A stretch of DNA of 64,000 nt from CAJBNH01 sp964447285 (GTDB lineage Bacteria > Myxococcota_A > UBA9042). A model generated the notes under the pieces. The model ran no database searches. It saw only the letters and a list, made by a program, of their open reading frames with translations, and was not told the origin of the DNA. Location of the stretch: positions 31,052 to 95,051 of the forward strand of contig CAYURO010000016.1 of NCBI GenBank assembly GCA_964447285.1, given 5' to 3'. Both the position numbers and the translations under genes were made by a program. This document shows positions 35,026 to 42,199 of this stretch, piece after piece; position 1 is the stretch's first letter, and each line of letters starts with the position of its first letter.

Positions 35026-37533
35026 ATGCGCCCCAAGTTCGTCCTGTATTTCCAGATGGTTATGGTTTTTACCGGCTTGGCCCTCGTGGCCGCGGGGTGT
35101 GCGCAGACCGGGGACGTCCCGGGAGCGAGCGATGTCGCCAGCGTGACCGACACGTCGCTGACCGACGCGGATATCGGTGGCGAGACCTTTGTGCCAGCGC
35201 CCTGTGCCCCTGTGTCTGGTGACCCCACGCTGTTGAGGCTGAAAGGAACGGTCTGGACGGGCGACGTGCTGCTGCCGGAGGGCGAGGTCTTCGTCTCCGC
35301 GACGACAGGTCTGGTGCTGTGCGTGTCAGAGGACTGTTCGGATGTCGAGGGCGCCGACGCGGCGACGGTCGTGTGCACCGACGGCATCATCACCCCGGGT
35401 CTGGTCAATCCACACGATCACGCCAACTACAACCACCTGCCGCGCTGGCAGCACGTCAAGCGCTACAAGAATCGCTATGAGTGGCAGGCGGATTCGACCT
35501 ACCACGCCTTCAAGGCGCCGCAGTCCGAGACGTTTTACAAAGCCAAGTGCGAGACCATGAAGTGGGCGGAGCTGCGGGGCCTCGTGAGCGGAACGACGGC
35601 GATGCAGGGGACATCGGGCGGCACGTGCATTCAGGGGTGGGTGCGCGACCTGGACGAGCCTGCGGCGAACGGTCTGGACGGCTACTCGATCTACACGCAA
35701 GTCACCAAGCTGTCTGGCGTTTCCGACGCTACCGTCAAAAAGTGGCAGACCGCCCTGCAGTCCGGCGCGACGTCGGGCGTGGTCCTGCATCTGGCTGAGG
35801 GCATCGACACCCTGTCCCGCGATGAGTGGAGCGATCTGGCGGCCAAAGGGCTGGTGCAAGAGGGCGTGAAGCTGATCCATGCGACCGGTCTGACCGGCGT
35901 TGAGCTCGCGGAGGCGCGGCAGCACGGGGTGGACCTGATCTGGTCGCCGCAGTCGAATCTGGACCTCTACGGGGACACCACTCGCGTTCCGGCCGCTCTG
36001 AATTTGGGCGTACGCGTTGCGATTGGTCCCGACTGGACCCCCTCGGGGTCGATGAACATGCTCGACGAGCTGAAGTGCGCCAAGAAGCTGTCTGCCAAGC
36101 GCTGGGGCGGCCGGCTGAGCGACGAGCAGCTGGTGCGGATGGCGACGGTCGAGGCGGCTGCGGCCGTGGGCGCGGGCGATTGGCTGGGACGCTTGGCCAC
36201 CGGCTACATCGCGGATGTAGCTGTCTTTTCAGGGGATCGTGGCAACCCGTTCGCGGCCGTGATCGCGGCGCGGCCCGAGACGACCCGACTGGTGTTGGTC
36301 GGCGGCAGGCCGTTGTACGGCGACGCGGCACTGATGGCGGACATCTCTTCGGCGGACTGCGAGCCCTTGGACGTATGCAGCGCGGCCAAGGTCGTGTGCG
36401 CGCGCGATGCCACGGTGGACAATGGCAACCAGTCCGTGGCCGACATACGGTCCAAGCTCGAGTCTACGCTGGCCAACGCAAAGTCCGTGGACAGTCCCAC
36501 TCCGGCGTTCGAGTACGCGTACAACCTGTGGCCCCTGTTCTTCTGCGGCGCCGAGGCCGACGCCCTCATCCAGTGCGACGTCGCGGGCGGGACGGCGGTT
36601 TCTCCGTCGGCGAAGGACTCGGACGGCGACGGCAAGACCAATGAGGTCGACAAGTGCCCCAACGTGTTCGACCCCGACCAAGGCGACCTGGACAGCGACG
36701 GTGTCGGCGATGCCTGTGACCCGTGCCCGTTGGCGCCCGGAGATGCGGAGTGCCCTCTGCCGGGACCGGGCGATCAGGACGGCGACGGCGTGGCTGACGA
36801 GGTCGACAACTGCCCCGACAAGCCCAACGCCACGCAGGAAGACGCCGATGACGACGGCAAGGGCGACACCTGCGACGCCTGTCCCAAGGGCGCCAATCCG
36901 GGCGACGAGCCGTGCCCGTCCAAGCTGGTGGCGGTCGACGTGCTGAATCAGGACGGCGGCGAATACCCGGAGGGAGAGTTGGTCAAGATCGAGGACTTGT
37001 ACGTGACCGGGGCGGTGGCGCAGAAGGGCACCACGCCACCGACCGTTTGGGCGCAAGCTGAGCCCGTGGCGCCGTGGGGTGGTATCGCACTTCAGCTGCC
37101 GAAGAGCACCAAGATCACGGTCAAGGTCGGCGACCGGATCGTCGCCACCGGCAAGGTTGCGAATTTCTACGGGTTGAAGGCGCTGTCCGAGACGTCGATC
37201 CAGGTGCTGGACGGCGGGCACACGGTCACGCCTTGGGTCGAGACTCCCGCGACATTGTGCAAGACCCCGGGATCGCTGCCCTTCCGCTCCCTGCTGGTCG
37301 AGGTGCAGGACGTGACGGTCAAGGCCAGCAATGCCGACGAGGCCGCGGGGAACGACTACGGCGAGCTGCTGCTGGAAGGTGGCCTGCGCGTGGGCGATGA
37401 CCTGATCACTTGGGGCAAGACCCTCGACCGGCCCCAGACGGGCGACACCTTCTCGTTGATCTGCGGGATCCTGACGCTCTCGTACGGCACGGACAAGCTG
37501 CTGCCCAGATCCGCTGACGACTTCGCACCCTAG
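35026..37533 (+). CDS. Amidohydrolase-family lipoprotein with thrombospondin type-3 repeats and OB-like domain
   Basis: 835 residues. The lipoprotein signal ends in LVAAGC with Cys25. Residues about 60-480 look like an amidohydrolase: a composite beta domain, TPGLVNPHDHANYNH (HxH metal ligands), later LHLAEG and LIHATG, and IGPDWTPSGS carrying the expected catalytic Asp. A string of calcium-binding thrombospondin type-3 motifs follows (DSDGDGKTNEVDKCPN, DLDSDGVGDACDPC, DQDGDGVADEVDNCPD and more). The C-terminal domain (about 640-835) has an OB-fold-like pattern seen in secreted nuclease-associated domains. CGGAGG lies 5 nt before ATG 35026. It is probably an exported hydrolase facing the periplasm or cell surface; the substrate is unknown. 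Confidence 0.82.
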   Translation: MRPKFVLYFQMVMVFTGLALVAAGCAQTGDVPGASDVASVTDTSLTDADIGGETFVPAPCAPVSGDPTLLRLKGTVWTGDVLLPEGEVFVSATTGLVLCVSEDCSDVEGADAATVVCTDGIITPGLVNPHDHANYNHLPRWQHVKRYKNRYEWQADSTYHAFKAPQSETFYKAKCETMKWAELRGLVSGTTAMQGTSGGTCIQGWVRDLDEPAANGLDGYSIYTQVTKLSGVSDATVKKWQTALQSGATSGVVLHLAEGIDTLSRDEWSDLAAKGLVQEGVKLIHATGLTGVELAEARQHGVDLIWSPQSNLDLYGDTTRVPAALNLGVRVAIGPDWTPSGSMNMLDELKCAKKLSAKRWGGRLSDEQLVRMATVEAAAAVGAGDWLGRLATGYIADVAVFSGDRGNPFAAVIAARPETTRLVLVGGRPLYGDAALMADISSADCEPLDVCSAAKVVCARDATVDNGNQSVADIRSKLESTLANAKSVDSPTPAFEYAYNLWPLFFCGAEADALIQCDVAGGTAVSPSAKDSDGDGKTNEVDKCPNVFDPDQGDLDSDGVGDACDPCPLAPGDAECPLPGPGDQDGDGVADEVDNCPDKPNATQEDADDDGKGDTCDACPKGANPGDEPCPSKLVAVDVLNQDGGEYPEGELVKIEDLYVTGAVAQKGTTPPTVWAQAEPVAPWGGIALQLPKSTKITVKVGDRIVATGKVANFYGLKALSETSIQVLDGGHTVTPWVETPATLCKTPGSLPFRSLLVEVQDVTVKASNADEAAGNDYGELLLEGGLRVGDDLITWGKTLDRPQTGDTFSLICGILTLSYGTDKLLPRSADDFAP

Positions 37534-37543
37534 GTCAACCCCC

Positions 37544-37573
37544 CTGTCCGCGGTCACCTTTTGTCGCTAGACT
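37544..37573 (+). promoter_or_regulatory. Possible promoter for slyD
   Basis: CTGTCC (37544-37549) and TAGACT (37568-37573) are spaced by 18 bp. The -10 is identical to that of the tRNA promoter at 38544-38572. The leader would be about 95 nt. Confidence 0.35.
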
Positions 37574-37674
37574 CCGCGCCGAACAGGGTCATGACGAGGT
37601 ACGAGGCCGTCTCCGGCTCGTCCAGGCCTGCCGCCGCCCCCGAGCGACCGCGCGTCCGTCGGGACGAGGAAGAC

Positions 37675-38166
37675 ATGAAGATCGGAAAGGATACCGTCGT
37701 CAGCATGGAGTACGAATTGCGCCTGGGCGGAAGCGACGAAGTCATCGACTCGTCCGATGGCGAAGGCCCGCTCAGCTTTCTGATCGGCCACGAGAACATC
37801 GTCACGGGACTCGAGAAGCAGATCCTCGGACTGACCGTGGGCGACGAGCGAGACATCGAGGTCCAGCCCGAGGACGGCTACGGCGTCCGCGACGAGTCGA
37901 AGCTGATCGCGGTGCCGCGCAGCGTGTTGCCGCAGGACTTCGAGATCGAACCCGGTCTGCCGCTGGAGCTCGAGGATGAGCAGGGTGAGTCGTTCCCGGT
38001 CTGGATCGCTGGCGTCGAGGGCGACCAGGTGATGCTGGACGGCAACCACCCGCTGGCGGACGAGACGCTGAAGTTCCACATCAAGATCACCGAAGTGCGC
38101 AAGGCCACCGCCACCGAGCTGACCCACGGCCACGTGCACGGGGAAGGCGACCATCACCACCACTAG
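37675..38166 (+). CDS. slyD: SlyD-type FKBP peptidyl-prolyl isomerase
   Basis: 163 residues. The FKBP domain begins at MKIGKDTVVSMEYEL, with GPLSFLIGHENIVTGLEKQILGLTVGDE covering the conserved FKBP loop. The IF (insert-in-flap) chaperone domain follows (VQPEDGYGVRDESKLIAV ... LADETLKFHIKI). The C-terminus is a His-rich metal-binding tail (HGHVHGEGDHHHH) as in SlyD. It assists protein folding and nickel handling in the cytoplasm. GAGGAAG precedes ATG 37675, so the longer upstream frame is rejected. A strong inverted repeat follows the stop by 20 nt. Confidence 0.94.
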   Translation: MKIGKDTVVSMEYELRLGGSDEVIDSSDGEGPLSFLIGHENIVTGLEKQILGLTVGDERDIEVQPEDGYGVRDESKLIAVPRSVLPQDFEIEPGLPLELEDEQGESFPVWIAGVEGDQVMLDGNHPLADETLKFHIKITEVRKATATELTHGHVHGEGDHHHH

Positions 38167-38185
38167 TCGGTGGCCCAACGCCAAG

Positions 38186-38256
38186 CTGAAACGAAGCGCG
38201 CTCACGACCCGGCGGACGGTGAAGTCCATCGGAGCGTGAGCGCGTTTGCGTTTCAG
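38186..38256. terminator. Long inverted repeat, probable bidirectional terminator
   Basis: Arms 38186-38206 and 38235-38256 pair as 8 bp plus 10 bp, with a small internal loop (3 against 4 nt) and a 28-nt apical region. It lies 20 bp after slyD and 17 bp after the 3' end of the leftward tRNA-Glu, between convergent units. There is no classic U-tract on either strand. Confidence 0.6.
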
Positions 38257-38272
38257 TCTAACGGGAAGGGAG

Positions 38273-38347
38273 CGTCCCCGGCGGGATTCGAACCCGCGTT
38301 CTCGGCGTGAAAGGCCGGTGTCCTGGGCCGGGCTAGACGACGGGGAC
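38273..38347 (-). tRNA. tRNA-Glu (TTC)
   Basis: The minus strand folds as a cloverleaf: acceptor stem GTCCCCG/CGGGGAC, D arm GTCTAGCCCGGCCCAGGAC, anticodon loop CTTTCAC (anticodon TTC), and T arm GCGGGTTCGAATCCCGC. It has a G discriminator and the CCA is not encoded. Sequence elements closely follow bacterial tRNA-Glu. The outermost anticodon-stem pair is a C-A mismatch. It is downstream of tRNA-Lys on the same transcript. Confidence 0.95.
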
Positions 38348-38449
38348 GTGGAACCGGACGTAACCTCTGACTTTCTCTCTGGCCCTGTGGCCGTCTCTCT
38401 CGTTGCGCTGTCTTTCGCGGACCGGCCGCCCGGTTCGGCCGACGCTGGG

Positions 38450-38522
38450 TGAGTCGGGCGGGAATCGAACCCGCGACCCACAGATTAAAAGTCTGCTGCT
38501 CTGCCGACTGAGCTACCGACCC
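38450..38522 (-). tRNA. tRNA-Lys (TTT)
   Basis: The minus strand folds as a cloverleaf: acceptor GGGTCGG/CCGACTC with one G-U pair, D arm with TAGCTCAGTCGGCAGAGCA, anticodon loop CTTTTAA (anticodon TTT), and T arm GCGGGTTCGATTCCCGC. The discriminator is A and the CCA is not encoded. It is followed by tRNA-Glu about 100 bp downstream, and a strong promoter candidate lies at 38544-38572. Confidence 0.96.
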
Positions 38523-38543
38523 GAGCGGGACAGCGGGCGCGGA

Positions 38544-38572
38544 AGTCTAGGGGGACGACGCTCGAAACGCAA
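38544..38572 (-). promoter_or_regulatory. Promoter of the tRNA-Lys/tRNA-Glu unit
   Basis: On the minus strand, TTGCGT (38572-38567) and TAGACT (38549-38544) are spaced by 17 bp. They are placed so that transcription starts about 15 nt upstream of tRNA-Lys. This is the clearest instance of the window's recurring promoter shape because it sits before a stable RNA gene. Confidence 0.6.
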
Positions 38573-38601
38573 GCGGTCCGGGCGATCAGGTCCGACAGAC
38601 G

Positions 38602-38814
38602 CTACTCGAGCTTGTCTGAGGGCCGCTTCGCCTCGACTTGCGGGGTGGCGTCGACCTCTTCGCGGGTGATCTGGCGCTCTGCATCCTTCTGCGCCTTCTT
38701 GAAGTTGCCGATGGCCTCGCCCAGGCCCTTGCCCAGCTGCGGCAGTTTCGTTGCGCCGAACAGCACGACGACGATCGCCAGCACGATCAGCAACTCAGGC
38801 ATTCCGAAACCCAT
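38602..38814 (-). CDS. tatA: Twin-arginine translocase subunit TatA/TatE
   Basis: 70 residues: an N-terminal transmembrane helix (PELLIVLAIVVVLFG), the hinge FGATKLPQLGKGLGEAIGNFKKA, then a charged amphipathic tail. This is the standard TatA architecture; TatA forms the pore-like component for export of folded proteins. AAGGAG lies 6 nt before ATG 38814. It is 75 bp downstream of rnc on the same strand. A -10-like TAGAAT on the minus strand (38869-38864) could give it its own promoter. No tatB or tatC is adjacent. Confidence 0.95.
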   Translation of the reverse strand: MGFGMPELLIVLAIVVVLFGATKLPQLGKGLGEAIGNFKKAQKDAERQITREEVDATPQVEAKRPSDKLE

Positions 38815-38889
38815 GGGACACTCCTTGTGATCGCTGCCAAGCCGTTGCGCCGCGAACCGCGAGATTCTAGGGGCGCGCGCCCGACTCGT

Positions 38890-39681
38890 CTAGGTCGATG
38901 CGGTTTGGTTTGCGTCAACCAGCAGTCGCAGCTCGGCATAGAGCCGCTGCGCCGCTTCCGTTTCGGCCGCCTTCTTGGTCGACCCGACACCTTCGGCCCA
39001 ACGCTCCTGCCCCTGCAGGTTCGTCGTTGCGCGGACTTGGAACCTTCTTGCGTGGGTCGGACCGAGTTCTCCAATGAGATCATACGCGGGCGGTGCGACC
39101 CCCTGTTGCTGCAGCAGCTCCTGAAGGGCCGTCTTCCAGTTGGCGGTGGACGCGCTGAGCTCGGTGCCCGGCCCGGCGACCTCCTGCACTTGCGCGATCA
39201 CGGCGTCGAGGGACTGGTGCATCAGGTCCAGCAGCAGCGTGGTCGTGACGGCATAGCCTGCGTCCAGCAGCACGGCGCCCAGCACGGACTCGAAGGCGTC
39301 CGACAAAACCGACGGTCGCTCGCGGCCACCGGTGCGGTCCTCGCCTTTTCCCAGCAACAGGGCGGGGCCAATGCCGATCTGCTCGGCCAGCTCGGCCAGC
39401 GACCGCTCTCGCACCAGCTGGGACTTCAGCACCGTCAGCTCGCCCTCGCGGCGCTGCGGCAGCCTGCGGACCAGCTCCAGTGTCACGATCAGACCGACCA
39501 CCGCATCGCCCAGGAATTCCAGCCGCTGGTTGTCGACGCCGCCCGGATCCCGCTCGTTGCGCCAGGACGGGTGGGTCAGCGCGGTCTCCAGCAACTTCGG
39601 GTCCTCGAAGCGATGGCCCAAGAGCTCGCATAGCCGGGCACGCGCGGTAACGGGATCGGGTGCGCTAGCTTGCTTCGCCAA
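38890..39681 (-). CDS. rnc: Ribonuclease III
   Basis: 263 residues with a TTG start at 39681, supported by GGAGG 5 nt upstream. The gene overlaps the 3' end of mnmA by 17 nt, and no ATG or GTG fits. The catalytic domain signature is NQRLEFLGD (51-59), with metal ligands E55, D59, D128 and E131. The residue equivalent to E. coli Glu38 is Gln52, a position outside the metal ligands. The C-terminal dsRNA-binding domain ends with GVGSTKKAAETEAAQRLYAEL. RNase III processes rRNA precursors and other double-stranded RNA. Confidence 0.94.
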   Translation of the reverse strand: MAKQASAPDPVTARARLCELLGHRFEDPKLLETALTHPSWRNERDPGGVDNQRLEFLGDAVVGLIVTLELVRRLPQRREGELTVLKSQLVRERSLAELAEQIGIGPALLLGKGEDRTGGRERPSVLSDAFESVLGAVLLDAGYAVTTTLLLDLMHQSLDAVIAQVQEVAGPGTELSASTANWKTALQELLQQQGVAPPAYDLIGELGPTHARRFQVRATTNLQGQERWAEGVGSTKKAAETEAAQRLYAELRLLVDANQTAST

Positions 39682-40822
39682 GGATTCCTCCGCCCAGCAC
39701 CCGGTCGTCGTCGTACAGCACGCCGCTCTGGCCGCGTCCGGCACCGTGAAGCTCGCCGGTGACGTCCAACTCCACATTCTCGCCTGCGGCATCGACCTTG
39801 GCTACCCGCGCCGTCACCGGTCGGCCTCGGTGGCGCACTTGCACAAGCACGTCGTCGCCTTCCACGGGAGGCGCGCCGGACAGCCAAACGCAGCGCCGGA
39901 CCTGCAGCTTGCGCACCAACAGCGCCGCGTGTTCGCCCACCACCACGGTGCCGTCAGCGCGCTTGTCGACGACGTAGAGAGGCGGCTCATCCGCCCGACG
40001 CGTGCCCAGACCGAGTCCGTGGCGTTGACCGATGGTGAAACCCTCGATTCCCTTGTGGAAGCCGAGCGGCCGGCCACTGCAGTCGACGATGCATCCGGGG
40101 CGGCTGCCGACATGCTGGGCGACGAAGTCTCGCGCTTTGCCTGTGCCCACAAAGCAGATGTCCATCGACTCGGCCTTCTCCGCCGTCGGCAATCCCAAAC
40201 GTGCGGCGTGGGCGCGGACTTGCGTTTTGGTCAGGTCGCCCAGAGGAAAGCGAAGAAAACAGGACACTTCCGTGGTCATCGGGTACAAGAAGTACGACTG
40301 GTCCTTGCCCGCGTCCACCGCACGCCGCAGCTCTGCGTGGCCGTCGGCGTTCAGGTTCAGCCGGGCGTAGTGGCCGGTCGCGAGCGCGTCCGCTCCCAGG
40401 GCCTTGGCCCGCTCAACCAACCGGTCGAACTTCAAGGACCGGTTGCACTCGACGCAGGGGTTCGGAGTCTCGCCGGCCGCATACGACGCAAGAAACGGCT
40501 CGATGACGTCGCGGTCGAACACCTCGCGCTCATCCAGCACGTAGTGACGGATGCCCAAGCGGTCAGCGACGCCGCGCGCGTCACGGGCGTCCTCCGGGGC
40601 GCAACAGGTGCCCGACCGTCGCTCTGCTGCCAGGTCCACGTCGTACAGCCGCGCCGTCAGCCCGAACACGCGGTAGCCCGCCTCGACCAGCAACCCCGCG
40701 ACTGCACTGGAGTCCACGCCACCACTCATCGCCACGGCGACCCGCGAGCCGGCAGGCAGGCGCATCGCGGCCCAAAGCCACGCGGCGGTTGAAAGGTTCG
40801 TCTGGGCGGGGTCTTGCGTCAT
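39665..40822 (-). CDS. mnmA: tRNA-specific 2-thiouridylase MnmA
   Basis: 385 residues. The ATP-pyrophosphatase P-loop SGGVDSS is near residue 33. The catalytic cysteines are in NPCVECN and MDICFVG, and C-terminal beta domains follow (DDVLVQVRHRG). MnmA makes 2-thiouridine at position 34 of Glu, Gln and Lys tRNAs; genes for two such tRNAs (Glu-TTC, Lys-TTT) lie 1-2 kb away. ATG 40822 is preferred, although no strong ribosome site precedes it; a GTG at 40885 would overlap the desulfurase gene. Sulfur probably comes from the cysteine desulfurase encoded 43 bp upstream. Confidence 0.95.
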   Translation of the reverse strand: MTQDPAQTNLSTAAWLWAAMRLPAGSRVAVAMSGGVDSSAVAGLLVEAGYRVFGLTARLYDVDLAAERRSGTCCAPEDARDARGVADRLGIRHYVLDEREVFDRDVIEPFLASYAAGETPNPCVECNRSLKFDRLVERAKALGADALATGHYARLNLNADGHAELRRAVDAGKDQSYFLYPMTTEVSCFLRFPLGDLTKTQVRAHAARLGLPTAEKAESMDICFVGTGKARDFVAQHVGSRPGCIVDCSGRPLGFHKGIEGFTIGQRHGLGLGTRRADEPPLYVVDKRADGTVVVGEHAALLVRKLQVRRCVWLSGAPPVEGDDVLVQVRHRGRPVTARVAKVDAAGENVELDVTGELHGAGRGQSGVLYDDDRVLGGGILGEAS

Positions 40823-40865
40823 GAGGTCGGTGAAGTGTCCCGGTAGCGGCGGCGCAGGGTAGCGA

Positions 40866-42059
40866 TCAGGCAGGCGTCCGTCCACCGACGGCAGCCCTGC
40901 GGACCCGCGCTACCAGCGCGGGCAACAGGTCCAGCAACCGGTCTACTTGGCCGTCGGTGTGGTCGAGACCCAGCGAAAACCGCAGTGCGCTGCGTGCGCG
41001 CGCGCGACCTTCGGGCGACTCGCCGTGCATCGCCAGCAGAACATGGGAAGGTTCGAGCGACCCCGACGAACACGCAGAACCTGCCGAAACCAAGACGTCT
41101 TCCAGGTCCAGCGCCATCAGCAGCGTCGCGCCGTCGACTTCGGCAAACGAGACGTTCAGGGTGTTGCCAGTCTCCAGATCGGCCGACACGTCGCCGTTGC
41201 GAAGCACGCCCGGCACGCGCGCCTGAAGCCCGCTCCACAGGCGGTCGCGCAGCCGACGGACTTCGCCGGCGCGTGCAAGGCGTTGCGGCAGGGCCGCCAT
41301 CGCGGCTCCCAACCCGATGATCCCCAATACGTTCTCTGTCCCGGCGCGCTGCCCCAGCTCCTGATGTCCCGGCAGCAGCGCCCTGAGCCGCACACCCCGC
41401 CGCACCCACAACGCGCCCACGCCCGGTGTCGCGCCCAGCTTGTGGCCCGACAGGCTGGCCAGATCGAGGTCCCAAGTCTTCGGAGTTACGTGGATTCTTC
41501 CCAGCGCTTGGGTCAGATCGGCGTGCACGGTCGCCCCGGCCTGACGCCCCAGCGCAGCCGCCGTTGCCACCGGAAACAGGACCCCCGTCTCGTTGTTGGC
41601 CGCCATCAGACTCAGCAATCCGGGGGCAGAACCCTGAAGCGTCTCAGCCAGTTCTGGCAACCGCAGTCGGCCCTCTGCATCGACGCCGACGCTTGCGACC
41701 GCCACGCCCTCCCCTGCCAGCTGGGCGGCGACAGCCCGCACCGACGGATGCTCGACGGCGGTGGTGACGGCCGCCGATCCGTTCTTGCCGTGGCCCAGAA
41801 CGCCCCGCCACGCCAGAACGTTGGCCTCGGTCGCGCCACTGGTGAACACGATCTCGCCCGCAGCCACCCCAAGCGCATCGGCCACCTGCTGCCGCGCCCG
41901 GTCGACAAGCCGCCGTGTCGTCTGGCCCAAACCGTGTACCGACGACGGGTTGCCAAGGGCGACGGTCAACGCCTCCAGCATCGCCTCGCGCACGGCCGGG
42001 TCCAGCGGCGAGGTCGCGTTGCGGTCGAAGTCCAAGCGGTTGGGCGGGAGAGGGGGCAT
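40866..42059 (-). CDS. Cysteine desulfurase, IscS/NifS type
   Basis: 397-residue PLP enzyme. It has an RLDFDRNATSPL start, then FTSGATEANVLAWRG, the cofactor Lys in SLSGHKLGATPG, and the catalytic Cys in SAGSACSSGSLEPSHVL. It produces persulfide sulfur from cysteine for Fe-S clusters and tRNA thiolation. It is the first gene of a desulfurase-mnmA-rnc-tatA series on the minus strand, which makes tRNA thiolation a likely main use. The start at ATG 42059 is where similarity begins; only a weak GCAGGA ribosome site is seen. Confidence 0.93.
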   Translation of the reverse strand: MPPLPPNRLDFDRNATSPLDPAVREAMLEALTVALGNPSSVHGLGQTTRRLVDRARQQVADALGVAAGEIVFTSGATEANVLAWRGVLGHGKNGSAAVTTAVEHPSVRAVAAQLAGEGVAVASVGVDAEGRLRLPELAETLQGSAPGLLSLMAANNETGVLFPVATAAALGRQAGATVHADLTQALGRIHVTPKTWDLDLASLSGHKLGATPGVGALWVRRGVRLRALLPGHQELGQRAGTENVLGIIGLGAAMAALPQRLARAGEVRRLRDRLWSGLQARVPGVLRNGDVSADLETGNTLNVSFAEVDGATLLMALDLEDVLVSAGSACSSGSLEPSHVLLAMHGESPEGRARARSALRFSLGLDHTDGQVDRLLDLLPALVARVRRAAVGGRTPA

Positions 42060-42139
42060 TTGCGCGGTATCCTGCGGCAACTTTTCGAGATGAGGGGGAA
42101 TTCCGTCTCGCTCGTGGGCCCGGTCGGCCACCTGATCGG

Positions 42140-42168
42140 TTGACGCGAGGCCGGATAAAGCGTGAAAT
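42140..42168 (+). promoter_or_regulatory. Putative promoter for TIGR04551-type gene
   Basis: TTGACG (42140-42145; 5 of 6) and TGAAAT (42163-42168) are spaced by 17 bp. The -10 overlaps a candidate ATG at 42167, which argues for translation from the downstream GTG at 42200. Confidence 0.45.
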
Positions 42169-42199
42169 GACGCCCCACTCGCAAAGGGGGAGGCGACCT

